A stretch of DNA of 64,000 bases from Sedimentitalea todarodis. Its GTDB lineage: Bacteria; Pseudomonadota; Alphaproteobacteria; Rhodobacterales; Rhodobacteraceae. The position numbers and the translations under genes were made by a program. The notes below the pieces were generated by a model, which saw only the letters and a program-made list of their open reading frames with translations, had not been told where the DNA came from and did not search any database. Location: positions 62,001-126,000 of the forward strand of contig NZ_JASMWN010000014.1 in assembly GCF_032595355.1 (NCBI RefSeq). Reading direction: 5' to 3'. How positions within the stretch are numbered: the first letter of the stretch is position 1; each line of letters begins with the position of its first letter. Shown here one piece after another: positions 9,161 to 16,953 of the stretch.

Positions 9161-9384
9161 CAGTTCGCCTCCGACTGTGCGTCATTCACAGCCCGCCACG
9201 GGGCTGGCTCTGTTGGGCCATAGCCCTGATAGCCGGCAAACGGGTTTTGATACCCGACGGCTGACGAAGAAGAAGAGGGCAACGTGGTTGCCAGTTGCGC
9301 AGTACTGTCCGGCAGCGGTGTCGGCTCGGACGAGCACGCAGCAAGCGCCAGGGCCGAAGCCCCGAGCAACGCTGGAATTTTCAT
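9160..9384 (-). CDS. Small lipoprotein of unknown function
   Basis: The 74-aa product has a lipoprotein signal, MKIPALLGASALALAACSSE, followed by a low-complexity Pro/Ser-rich chain ending PAPWRAVNDAQSEAN. It is the first gene of the minus-strand copper operon and is translationally coupled to the TolC-like gene. No domain is recognised. Its position suggests an accessory factor for the outer membrane channel, but that is inference. Confidence 0.7.
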   Translation of the reverse strand: MKIPALLGASALALAACSSEPTPLPDSTAQLATTLPSSSSSAVGYQNPFAGYQGYGPTEPAPWRAVNDAQSEAN

Positions 9385-9468
9385 GGGTATTTACCTGAGA
9401 ACTATAGAAGAATAATCAACGCGCAAGCGTCGACCTGGTTCAGCATCAGGGCCAGAAGGCCCTATGTC

Positions 9469-9849
9469 TCAGATTCTTGGGGGCCGCAAAAGTCCATGCG
9501 TTTCGTGCGAGGTGAGCGCCTGCAGCGGCAGTCCGAAATGGTCGCCCTGCTGATCAGAAGCCGTGTTGACAACAGTTTCAACCAGAAACACCGCCGAACA
9601 CATGACCGAACAACAATTCAATCCGCCATCAGTGGAGGTTTTGTCCTGTTCCGATGAGGTACAATCAGCCAACTTGGTTGTGTCATGTTCCACTATCGCA
9701 TGCCCATCCGCCGCTTCAGCGGCAAACGTGCCTTCATGATGCCCCATCTCGGCATGCACTGCAGAAGTCGTGGAAAGAATCAGTGCACAAAGGCTCACCA
9801 CCATCAAGGTGAGCTGCAAAAGTTGAGTTATGGACACAGGTTTACGCAC
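9469..9849 (-). CDS. Small secreted His/Cys-rich protein (DUF2946-like)
   Basis: After a hydrophobic signal (LLQLTLMVVSLCALILSTTSA) the chain has MGHHEG, then ADCTSSEQ and NCCSVMC, and ends LLRPPRI. This layout of an early His patch, a Cys cluster and a terminal PPR-type tail resembles small metal-related exported proteins often labelled DUF2946. The start is uncertain: a GTG at 9849 is taken here, with a TTG at 9885 and an ATG at 9804 as alternatives. A second protein of the same plan lies at 12615-12968, so the two probably had one role in the copper island before the IS elements entered between them. Confidence 0.6.
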   Translation of the reverse strand: MRKPVSITQLLQLTLMVVSLCALILSTTSAVHAEMGHHEGTFAAEAADGHAIVEHDTTKLADCTSSEQDKTSTDGGLNCCSVMCSAVFLVETVVNTASDQQGDHFGLPLQALTSHETHGLLRPPRI

Positions 9850-10106
9850 ACATTGTTTTGTGCCCGTCCAAATACGGTCAGTCAAGCCCTATTTTTGCGG
9901 GGCCCGCGTTCGTGCCAGCACCGCAACAAGCGCCACTCACTCCGTGAGATTTTTCATACTCATCTGACCGGTCGTGAGCGTGTTTGTGATGGACGCAGGG
10001 GCCAATTGGAAGACGTGGATTGACCTCGGGATTCGCCCATTCCAGAATGGAATAGCACCTACAGCAGCATTGTCAGGTTGTTTTCGGCGGCGCGTAAGAA
10101 CGAAGC

Positions 10107-11280
10107 TAGTGTTCCGAGTCTGACACATCCTACCTATTCCCGCGGAGTTCATCGAGGGCGTTCAGGGCGCGACGTTCCCGGTTGAGGATGTCTTCGGCGG
10201 TTTTGGTCCACCTGAAGGGCTTCGGCTTTTCATTGTGCTGCGCCAGATAGTCGTAGATCGAGGCCTCAAGGTCATTGACGCTGGAATAGCTGCCACGTCG
10301 GATGCGCCTCGACGTGATCTCGGCGAAGAATCGCTCCACGAGGTTCAGCCATGACGCGCTGGTGGGCGTGAAGTGCAGCTTGAATCGCGGGTGCTTGTCC
10401 AGCCAAGCCTGCACGTCAGGCGTCTTGTGGGTGGCGTAGTTGTCGAGCACCAGATGGACATCGCGCCGTGCTGGCACGGCCTTGTCGATATTGCGCAGGA
10501 ATTTCAGGAACTCCTTGGCGCGGTGGCGAGGCAGGCATTCACCGATGACCATGCCCGACTTCACATCCAGTGCCGCGAACAGCGTGGTCGTTCCGTGCCG
10601 TTTGTAATCATGGGTCATGGTTGCGGCGCGGCCCTTTTTCAGCGGCAATCCCGGTTGCGTCCGGTCGAGCGCCTGAATTTGCGATTTCTCATCCACGCAA
10701 AGGACGACCGCCCGGTCCGGCGGGTCGAGGTAGAGGCCCACGATATCGGTGACCTTTTCCTCGAACTTCGGATCGTTCGAGACCTTGAAACCCTTCGTGA
10801 TATGCGGCTTGAGACCAGCTTCCGCCCAGATGCGACCCACGCTGGACGGCGAGATGTTGATTGCTTCGGCCATCAGAGCACGGCTCCAGTGCGTGGCGTT
10901 GGGCGGCGTCTCCTGCACCGTCTTGGCGATGACCTTCAGCCGCGTTTCCATGGACAGCGGCGGCACACGTGACGGTCGTGTCTTGTCGCGCTTGAGACCG
11001 GCGACGCCTTCCTCGAGATACCGCTGCTGCCAGCGCCAGACCGTGGGTTTCGAGGTCCTCGCGCGCCGCATGATCTCGAAGGTGCCATGACCATCCGCCG
11101 TCGCCAGCACGATCTCGGCCCTCCAAACAAGCTTGCGCACGGTGTTGCGGTTGCTGATCAGAGCTTGAAGCTCAGCACGGTCGGCGGGGCCAAGGTAAAG
11201 GCAGATGTCATCGCGTCTCATGCCCGGGATGTGGCACATCAAGCCGACGATGGGAATCTTGTGTCAGGTGGCGAACACTA
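10107..11280 (-). mobile_element. IS630-family insertion sequence, apparently complete
   Basis: Imperfect inverted ends of about 21 bp begin TAGTGTTC and contain CTGACACA at both edges (10107-10127 and 11260-11280). The element is bounded by TA on each side, matching the TA target duplication of IS630/Tc1-mariner elements. It encodes one full transposase and has inserted inside the IS6-type element near its left end. Confidence 0.85.
10130..11239 (-). CDS. IS630-family transposase
   Basis: The 369-aa product has an N-terminal helix-turn-helix region (about 45-75, KPTVWRWQQRYLEEGV) and a DDE catalytic domain. The acidic residues are visible in CVDEKSQIQAL, LVLDNYATHK and NLVERFFAEI. Length and motifs are intact, so the enzyme may be active. 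A TTG one codon earlier is possible; the ATG at 11239 was chosen. Confidence 0.92.
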   Translation of the reverse strand: MCHIPGMRRDDICLYLGPADRAELQALISNRNTVRKLVWRAEIVLATADGHGTFEIMRRARTSKPTVWRWQQRYLEEGVAGLKRDKTRPSRVPPLSMETRLKVIAKTVQETPPNATHWSRALMAEAINISPSSVGRIWAEAGLKPHITKGFKVSNDPKFEEKVTDIVGLYLDPPDRAVVLCVDEKSQIQALDRTQPGLPLKKGRAATMTHDYKRHGTTTLFAALDVKSGMVIGECLPRHRAKEFLKFLRNIDKAVPARRDVHLVLDNYATHKTPDVQAWLDKHPRFKLHFTPTSASWLNLVERFFAEITSRRIRRGSYSSVNDLEASIYDYLAQHNEKPKPFRWTKTAEDILNRERRALNALDELRGNR

Positions 11281-11999
11281 GGTGTTGATTTCAAGCCGCC
11301 AACTCGTGTGCATACTCGACCCAAAGATCGAAGGCATCGGCGCGTGCGTGGCGATAAGATCTGGCTGAAAGTTGGTGGCGTTTGGGGCGAAACACGGAGG
11401 GGTTTGATTGTGAACGGACAAGAACAGTTGTGCCTGACCAGGCGACTTGAACCGGCCCATTATCTTCTCTCGCCGCCGCCTATGTCTGTGTGAGGCCTCG
11501 ACGCGATTGTTCAGCCCCTTGTGCTGGCGATGCCCGATCCCCGGGACCAGTTTTACTTTTGCCGCACCGTAGGAGCGCAGATTGTCGGTGACCGTTACCC
11601 TTGGTTGACCCCAGATATTGAACAATTTCCTGAAAAAGGAGTCGCGGCCGCCTTGTTTCGGTGGGACTGAACCAGAATATCCAGAACGTCGCCATTGGCA
11701 TCGACCGCGCGCCAGAGCCAGTTTTTGCGCCCGTTGATCGGCACCACCACTTCTCCAGGATGCCATTTGCCGGCAGGGCGCGGTCGGTCCCGGCAGACTT
11801 TCGCGGCAAACTGAACGGCGAAGCGAGACACCCAGTCCCGGATCGTTTCGTAGGAAACCGTGATGCCGCGAGATGCCAGGAAATCCTCAACATCACGCAG
11901 ACTGAGGGCAAGACGACGAAAGGCCCAGGCTGCGTAGACAATGACGGAACGTGGGAACCGAAAACCCTTGAGCCGGGACAGATCACACAAATTCAACAT
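11281..11999 (-). pseudogene. IS6-family transposase, frameshifted
   Basis: The 5' part (from MLNLCDLSRLKGFRFPRSVI) matches the IS6 N-terminus, with VEDFLASRGITVSYETIRDW and GRKNWLWRAVDANGDVLDIL. After QSHRNKAAA the homology continues in another frame (FFRKLFNIWGQPRVTVTDNL, then HKGLNNRVEASHR and GRFKSPGQAQLFL). A one-base frameshift therefore lies near 11640-11660. Together the two frames give a near full-length DDE transposase. It is dead unless frameshifted expression occurs; IS6 elements are not known for that. Confidence 0.85.
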
Positions 12000-12045
12000 A
12001 CCCAGCCGCTACACGGCAATCCGGCCCTCAACAACCCGACAATGC

Positions 12046-12425
12046 CATCGAGCCTTATCGACGATATCTTCGGACTTTTTGTCGGTGCTGCCTACGCGCA
12101 GGAGGCCGAAGTCTGGCGTGACGAATCCACCTTTACGCTTGCACCCGGCGACAGTGCCGAGTGGAAGCTGGTCATGGAAGAGGGCCAGACAGTGGAATAC
12201 CGAATGCTGGTCGATGGAGGTCGGGTGAATTTCGCCATAGACCGTCACGACGGCGGCAATTCGGTGACCTATGAAAAGAGCCGCGGTTCGACGGGCGACG
12301 AAGGCGAACAGGGCTGTTTCTGGCGAAATCGGGACAGCCAGCCCGCGACCGTGACGATCCAGGTGCGCGGCGAATACTACCGAATTCAAAGACGCAAGTT
12401 GACACAAGGGAAGCCATCCGCATAA
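12046..12425 (+). pseudogene. Truncated metal-locus transmembrane-anchor protein, C-terminal domain only
   Basis: The remaining domain reads DESTFTLAPGDSAEWKLVM, a segment ending VDGGRVNFAID, then GCFWRNRDSQPATVTIQV and GEYYRIQ. This matches the C-terminal periplasmic domain of a protein family seen in proteobacterial heavy-metal islands, which normally begins with a membrane anchor. The anchor is missing because the IS6-type inverted repeat ends at 12045. An ATG inside that repeat (12042) is in frame and could still start translation, but no signal sequence would result. Confidence 0.6.
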
Positions 12426-12577
12426 GAGGGTGCGGGTGGCTGCCTAGCTCCGAAGCAGACCTTGGAAGAGTATGTAAATCTCGCCTCGAATTTTCCCCTG
12501 AAACCAACTTCGGGCATCCGTTGGCCAATCAGTGAGTACCCGCGTGGCAATGTCACGCCTATGTTACAGGATACTTC

Positions 12578-12608
12578 TTGACCTCCCCCTACTGGAAGCT
12601 TGCATAAG
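12578..12608 (+). promoter_or_regulatory. CueR/MerR-type promoter
   Basis: A -35 box TTGACC (12578-12583) and a -10-like CATAAG (12603-12608) are separated by 19 bp, the long spacer typical of MerR-family activated promoters. The spacer holds TCCCCCTACTGGAAGCT, close to the CueR dyad. The transcription start would fall at about 12615, on the ATG of the next gene, so its mRNA may be leaderless. CueR is encoded at 22127-22546. Confidence 0.6.
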
Positions 12609-12614
12609 AATTGC

Positions 12615-12968
12615 ATGATCCGCGTTTTCCGCCTCATTTTGATTCTTGCATTGAGCTTCGGTGCCGTGGTTGCGCCGGATGTATCGGCAGTGAATGCGGC
12701 TGAGGCAGCAATGGCTCAGATTGGGGGCGCCGAAAGTGCGGACGACCATTGCGGCGCATGCGATCCGATCGGATTTGCTGACGGGATATCCTGCGATGGG
12801 GGGTGTACAGTCCCTTGTGGCGCGGGATGTACGGCCGGTATCGTAGCTCGTACGTCAGCGATGCCGCTTGAGATGGCCTTTGGTGTTGTCATCCCGGTCG
12901 CGGGACCTGTGATCCCGAATGGCGCGATTCCCTCGCTTGATCCATTTCCTCCCAAGCAGCCTGTCTGA
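12615..12968 (+). CDS. Small secreted Cys-rich protein of the copper island
   Basis: A signal peptide (MIRVFRLILILALSFGAVVA) precedes a Cys-rich core, CGACDP, ISCDGGC and VPCGAGC, with seven Cys in about 30 residues. The protein ends SLDPFPPKQPV. The plan (signal, acidic/His patch, Cys cluster, hydrophobic stretch, Pro-rich tail) parallels the protein at 9469-9849. An upstream TTG at 12600 lies inside the promoter, so the ATG at 12615 is preferred. Metal sequestration in the periplasm is inferred from Cys content and the CueR-type promoter. Confidence 0.65.
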   Translation: MIRVFRLILILALSFGAVVAPDVSAVNAAEAAMAQIGGAESADDHCGACDPIGFADGISCDGGCTVPCGAGCTAGIVARTSAMPLEMAFGVVIPVAGPVIPNGAIPSLDPFPPKQPV

Positions 12969-13058
12969 ACACGATATCGGCCTCGCCAGCAGCGAGGCCT
13001 GACCGTTGCCTTTGCCGAAGCTGGCTGAGCGCGACCCTTTCAGATCAAGGCACATGCA

Positions 13059-14498
13059 ATGACCCTCAACAGACTGATTTCACGACGGCAGGTGCTGCGC
13101 ACCGGTGCCGCTTTCACGGCCATGTCCGCCCTGTCACCGGCACGAGTAGCGATGGCAGGTCCGACAGAGGATCCTTTCGTGCTGCGCGCGGCGGCCGGGC
13201 AGGCCGCCCTGCGTCCGGCACCCTACGGCCCGACCAACGTCTGGGGCTACAACGGGTCCGTCCCCGGCCCCGAGATCCGGGTACGCCAGGGCGACCGCAT
13301 TCGGGTTCTGGCCCGGAACGGGCTGGATGAAGGGACTACGGTCCACTGGCATGGCATTCGCACACCCAATGCGATGGACGGAGTGCCGTTCCTGACGCAG
13401 GATCCCATCCCTGTCGGTGGCGATCTTCTCTACGAATTCGATGCGCCGGATGCTGGCACGTTCTGGTACCACCCGCACCAGCGCAGTTCGGAACAGGTCG
13501 GGCGCGGGCTTTACGGGCCGCTGATCGTCGAGGAAGCAAACCCGATCCGCGTAGATCGCGATCTGACCTGGATGCTCGATGACTGGCGGATGACCGGCGA
13601 CGGACAGATTGCGACAGATTTCGGAAGTCGACACGACGCCGCGCACGGCGGGCGTATCGGCAATTCCGTGACCATCAACGGCCAGATACCGGAACGCATC
13701 GCCGTGCGATCCGGGGAACGCATCCGCCTGAGGTTGGTCAACGCAGCCAATGCCCGGATATTCGGGCTGGATTTCGGGGGGCTTGCGCCGGTCGTGGTCG
13801 CTCTGGACGGTCAACCCGTGGCACCTCATGCACCAGACGGTGACGTCGTGCTGGTCGGCCCGGCCATGCGTGTCGATCTGGTGATTGATATGACCGGCAA
13901 GCCCGGAGAGAGCGTGACCGTGACCGATGTCTTCTACAGGGATCTGGAATACCGTCTGGTCGATCTCGCCTACGAGCCGGATCGGTTACGGGACGCGGTC
14001 CCGGACTGGTCGATGGCGCTGCCACCCAACCCGCTGGCCGAACCCGATATGCAAGCGGCCAAGCGGCATCGGATTGTCTTCAATGGCGGCATGATGGGGC
14101 AGATGATGATGGGCGGCGGCATGGGGTCGATGCTGGAGCAGATGCGCGAAGGCAACATGTGGTTTATCAACGGCGAAGCAGCAACGGGGCATATGATGGA
14201 CCCCTTGCTGGTCCTGCCGCAGGGCACGTCGCATGTGCTCGAGATGGACAATCGCACCGCGTGGCATCACCCGATGCATCTTCATGGACATTCGTTCCGT
14301 GTGATCGCGCGGAACGGGCAACCGACACGGCATCGCGAATGGCAGGACACCGTCCTGATGGCACCCGAGGAACGGGTCGAGATCGCCTTCGTGGCGGACA
14401 ATCCGGGAGACTGGATGTTCCATTGTCACATCCTGGAACATCAGGCGGCCGGCATGATGGGCGTCATACGTGTCGATTCCGGCACGACCAAAACCTGA
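13059..14498 (+). CDS. CueO-like multicopper oxidase
   Basis: A twin-arginine signal (SRRQVLRTGAAF) leads a 479-aa three-domain oxidase. Copper motifs are complete: HWHG (96-99), WYHPH (136-140), HPMHLH (404-409) and HCHILEH (455-461) with a downstream Met axial ligand. A Met-rich insert (GGMMGQMMMGGGMGSMLEQM, about 346-365) resembles the Cu(I)-binding region of CueO. It probably oxidises Cu(I) to Cu(II) in the periplasm. It opens the plus-strand copper/thiol operon that runs to 19167. It differs clearly from the oxidase at 6328-7686, so the island has two separate oxidase types besides the fusion at the left edge. Confidence 0.93.
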   Translation: MTLNRLISRRQVLRTGAAFTAMSALSPARVAMAGPTEDPFVLRAAAGQAALRPAPYGPTNVWGYNGSVPGPEIRVRQGDRIRVLARNGLDEGTTVHWHGIRTPNAMDGVPFLTQDPIPVGGDLLYEFDAPDAGTFWYHPHQRSSEQVGRGLYGPLIVEEANPIRVDRDLTWMLDDWRMTGDGQIATDFGSRHDAAHGGRIGNSVTINGQIPERIAVRSGERIRLRLVNAANARIFGLDFGGLAPVVVALDGQPVAPHAPDGDVVLVGPAMRVDLVIDMTGKPGESVTVTDVFYRDLEYRLVDLAYEPDRLRDAVPDWSMALPPNPLAEPDMQAAKRHRIVFNGGMMGQMMMGGGMGSMLEQMREGNMWFINGEAATGHMMDPLLVLPQGTSHVLEMDNRTAWHHPMHLHGHSFRVIARNGQPTRHREWQDTVLMAPEERVEIAFVADNPGDWMFHCHILEHQAAGMMGVIRVDSGTTKT

Positions 14499-14538
14499 AA
14501 CAATCCCACGTATCGACCACCACGAAAGGAAAGAACCG

Positions 14539-14994
14539 ATGAAGAAGTTAATTGGACTTGGCAGTCTTGGCACCGCAGGTGCCGCCGCCGTGTTCGCCCT
14601 GAGCTTGAATGCCGCGCCTGTCGCAGCACAAGAGGCCACACTCTACAAGAACCCGCAATGCGGATGCTGCGAGAGCTATGCGGACTACCTGCGCGAAAAT
14701 GGCTTCACGGTCGAGGTAAAGCCGACCCATGATCTGGCTCAGATCAGCCGTGATGCAGGTATCCCGGAGGATTTCCAAGGCTGCCATACGACCTTTCTGG
14801 GTGACTACGTCGTCAGCGGTCATGTGCCAATTGATGTCGTCAAGAAGTTGCTTGATGAGCGCCCGGACATTGCCGGTCTGACACTTCCCGGCATGCCGTT
14901 GGGATCGCCGGGTATGGGGGGCGCGAAGCAGGAACCGTTCAAGATTTACACCGTCGAAGAAGGTGTGAACCCGACCGTCTATGCGGTCGAATGA
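14539..14994 (+). CDS. DUF411 metal-binding protein
   Basis: The start follows AAGGAAAG and begins a signal peptide (MKKLIGLGSLGTAGAAAVFA). The mature domain starts YKNPQCGCCESYADYLRENG with CGCC at 41-44, and has GCHTT at 81-85. This is the DUF411 pattern, a thioredoxin-like metal protein common in copper-resistance operons. The length of 151 aa is typical. It lies 40 bp after the CueO-like gene. A periplasmic copper-binding or transfer role is inferred from family context; no enzymatic activity is established by the sequence. Confidence 0.88.
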   Translation: MKKLIGLGSLGTAGAAAVFALSLNAAPVAAQEATLYKNPQCGCCESYADYLRENGFTVEVKPTHDLAQISRDAGIPEDFQGCHTTFLGDYVVSGHVPIDVVKKLLDERPDIAGLTLPGMPLGSPGMGGAKQEPFKIYTVEEGVNPTVYAVE

Positions 14995-15051
14995 TCAATT
15001 GCGCGGTCTGGTGCGATCCCGTGCCTGACCGGTTTCAAGGGAAAACAATGG

Positions 15052-15195
15052 ATGAAGTGCATGATGATGGATGGTGGAATGATGGGTGGCGGCATGATGA
15101 TCGCGATGGGACTGGTTTGGTTACTCATCGTGGCGGTGCTGGTGCTCGCGGCAATCGCCTTGGTCAAATACATCCGCTCGGACAGCGGAAAATAG
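15052..15195 (+). CDS. Met-rich single-pass membrane microprotein (47 aa)
   Basis: The frame reads MKCMMMDGGMMGGGMMIAMG, then a hydrophobic helix (LVWLLIVAVLVLAAIALV) and a basic end KYIRSDSGK. Nine Met and one Cys precede or start the membrane segment. The Met/Gly-rich leader is typical of small membrane proteins in copper loci. An AAGGGAAAAC stretch lies upstream. It sits in the operon between the DUF411 gene and the cytochrome c gene. Copper binding at the membrane surface is inferred. Confidence 0.6.
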   Translation: MKCMMMDGGMMGGGMMIAMGLVWLLIVAVLVLAAIALVKYIRSDSGK

Positions 15196-15197
15196 AA

Positions 15198-15347
15198 ATG
15201 CGCCAAGATGCGGAATGAGGGCGACAGCAACGGCGACGGCGTGTTGTCGATGGGATTGGTCTGGGGGCGTGCGTCCTGCTTGTCGTGGCATCGATAGTCG
15301 CACTCTCGTTGTATTTGGATAGCCAGAAGAAGACACAAGCGACATGA
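15198..15347 (+). pseudogene. Possible small membrane protein interrupted by an in-frame TGA
   Basis: The ATG at 15198 reads MRQDAE, then TGA (15216-15218). The same frame continues open for 42 codons: GRQQRRRRVVDG, a clear hydrophobic helix (IGLGACVLLVVASIVALSLYL), then DSQKKTQAT. It ends in a TGA that overlaps the next ATG (ATGA), the junction type used throughout this operon. There is no good start codon between the TGA and the helix. Either this is a recent nonsense mutation, a non-standard start is used, or the TGA is read through. Confidence 0.4.
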
Positions 15348-15769
15348 AAAACACCATTAGGCTCGCCGCACTCTTGCTGGCGGCAACGGTCTTACCCGTT
15401 TCGGCGCAGGGTGACTTGCTCGCGGGCGAACGCCTTTATCAGGAGAATTGCGCCAGTTGCCACGGTGCAAACCTGGAGAGGCAGCCTGATTGGCGCACCC
15501 GATTGCCGAACGGCAGGGTGCCTGCCCCGCCGCATGACGCCTCTGGTCATACATGGCATCATCCGGACCGCGTTTTGTTCGACATCGTGAAACGCGGACC
15601 GGCGGCGATTGTCGGGACCGGTTATGAAAGCGACATGCCCGGGTATGAGGGCGTGCTGACAGACGACGAGATCACGTCGATAATCGACTACATCAAGAGC
15701 AGCTGGCCCGACAAAGAGCGTGCCTTTCAGAGTGAGCGGACCCACGAGGACCAGCAAGCACAGCCATGA
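15344..15769 (+). CDS. Secreted monohaem cytochrome c
   Basis: A signal peptide (to about residue 21) is followed by the haem motif CASCH (36-40). Met candidates for the axial ligand are in ESDMPGYEG. The C-terminal helix DDEITSIIDYIKSSWP is typical of class I cytochromes c. The charged tail (ERAFQSERTHEDQQAQP) is unusual. Start and stop overlap neighbours by 4 nt, so it is translated with the following DsbE-like gene. It may carry electrons for the copper oxidase or thiol proteins of the operon; the partner is not shown. Confidence 0.87.
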   Translation: MKNTIRLAALLLAATVLPVSAQGDLLAGERLYQENCASCHGANLERQPDWRTRLPNGRVPAPPHDASGHTWHHPDRVLFDIVKRGPAAIVGTGYESDMPGYEGVLTDDEITSIIDYIKSSWPDKERAFQSERTHEDQQAQP

Positions 15770-16362
15770 CTAGCATTCGCGACAACAAGGTTGTTCCCGC
15801 GCCCCGCCGGAGAAATCTGGGCTTTGTGCTGGTGCCCGTGCTGGCTTTGGCCCTCATGGTCCTGTTCGGCTGGGGGCTTTTCAGGGGTGCTGACGACCTG
15901 CCATCGGCGCTTCTCGGCAAATCTGTGCCGGAATTTGTGCTTCCCCCGGTTCTCGGTCGCGGGGAAGGTCTTTCGACGCAGGACCTGATCGGCCATGTCT
16001 CGCTGGTGAACGTCTTTGCCTCGTGGTGTGTGCCCTGTCGGGCCGAACACCCGCTGTTCATGGAACTGAGCGCCACCGGTGAGGTGCCGCTCTACGGGAT
16101 CAACTACAAGGACCCACCCGAGCAGGCGCGCGCCTGGCTCGACGAATTGGGCGATCCCTACGCGCGCATCGGGGCCGACATCGACGGACGTGTTGGCATC
16201 GAATGGGGCGTTTACGGCGTGCCGGAAACCTATGTCATCACGTCCGACGGCACCATCGCCTACCGCCATGTCGGACCGATCACTCGGGCAATCTTGCGCG
16301 AAACCCTGTTGCCGATCGTCCGGGATCTGAAAAACCAATCTTTCAAGGAGCCAACGCCATGA
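15766..16362 (+). CDS. DsbE/CcmG-like thiol-disulfide protein
   Basis: An N-terminal membrane anchor (about 18-40) is followed by a thioredoxin fold with WCVPC (C88, C91), the GVYGVPETYVI cis-Pro region and YRHVGPIT, all typical of DsbE/CcmG. These proteins reduce apocytochrome c Cys pairs on the periplasmic side. Length (198 aa) is normal. The gene overlaps both neighbours by 4 nt. Next to cytochrome c, SCO and CcdA genes, it probably keeps Cys of cytochromes or copper proteins reduced for cofactor loading. Confidence 0.9.
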   Translation: MTSIRDNKVVPAPRRRNLGFVLVPVLALALMVLFGWGLFRGADDLPSALLGKSVPEFVLPPVLGRGEGLSTQDLIGHVSLVNVFASWCVPCRAEHPLFMELSATGEVPLYGINYKDPPEQARAWLDELGDPYARIGADIDGRVGIEWGVYGVPETYVITSDGTIAYRHVGPITRAILRETLLPIVRDLKNQSFKEPTP

Positions 16363-16871
16363 AATATCTCAAAACGGCGCTGCTCGTCTGGGCATTGTCC
16401 GTCGGCGCGGCGTTTGCCGGGCCGCAAGGCTTCGCACTGCACGACACGCCGCAGCCGGTGATCAATGTGCGCTACGAGACCGAAGACGGCAGCCGTGGGG
16501 ACATGGAGGATTTTCGCGGCAAGGTGATCCTCGTGAATGTTTGGGCAACCTGGTGCGTGCCATGCCGTGAGGAAATGCCGACGCTGGATGCGCTTCAGGC
16601 GAAACTTGGCAGCGACCGCTTCGAGGTTGTCGCCCTGTCCATCGACAGGGCCGGGTCGCCCGTCGTGCGGCGGTTCTACGACGAGATCGGTGTCACCAAT
16701 CTCAGGATGTATGTCGACAAGACCATGCTGTCGATGACCGCGCTGCGCACCGTCGGTCTGCCGACAACGATCCTGATCGACGCGCAGGGGCAGGAACTGG
16801 GACGGCTGGTCGGCCCTGCCGAATGGGACGAGCCCGATATGGTGTCTTTCTTGCGAGAGTTTATCGAATAA
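16359..16871 (+). CDS. TlpA-like secreted thioredoxin
   Basis: A signal peptide (MKYLKTALLVWALSVGAAFA) precedes a thioredoxin-like domain with WCVPC (C66, C69) and the cis-Pro motif VGLPTTILID. The spacing fits TlpA/ResA periplasmic reductases. It follows the DsbE-like gene with an ATGA overlap, giving two thiol reductases in tandem. A role in supplying reducing power from CcdA (18433-19167) to periplasmic copper-site Cys residues is inferred. Confidence 0.9.
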   Translation: MKYLKTALLVWALSVGAAFAGPQGFALHDTPQPVINVRYETEDGSRGDMEDFRGKVILVNVWATWCVPCREEMPTLDALQAKLGSDRFEVVALSIDRAGSPVVRRFYDEIGVTNLRMYVDKTMLSMTALRTVGLPTTILIDAQGQELGRLVGPAEWDEPDMVSFLREFIE

Positions 16872-16953
16872 GCGTCCCTGAAAGAGCGCCGCCCGCCCTT
16901 GACCGTCCAGTTCTCAAAATGACCAGTACTCAAACTTCAAAAGGATTTTCCGG

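Larger units (their letters stand above)
10067..12045. mobile_element. IS6-family element interrupted by an IS630-family element
   Basis: The outer ends are 16-bp inverted repeats with one mismatch: GCATTGTCAGGTTGTT at 10067-10082 and GCATTGTCGGGTTGTT read on the minus strand from 12045 to 12030. Removing the inner element (10107-11280) leaves about 800 bp, the usual size for the IS6 family. The only transposase inside is IS6-like and frameshifted. The right end cuts off the 5' part of a membrane-anchor gene. No matching 8-bp target duplication is visible, so one flank has been rearranged. Confidence 0.75.

Noticed and set aside
9886..9960. CueR-like promoter upstream of the small Cys-rich gene on the minus strand (TTGACT with a loose dyad)
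   Set aside because: The -10 match is poor and the spacer dyad is weak compared with the copA site, so it was not called.
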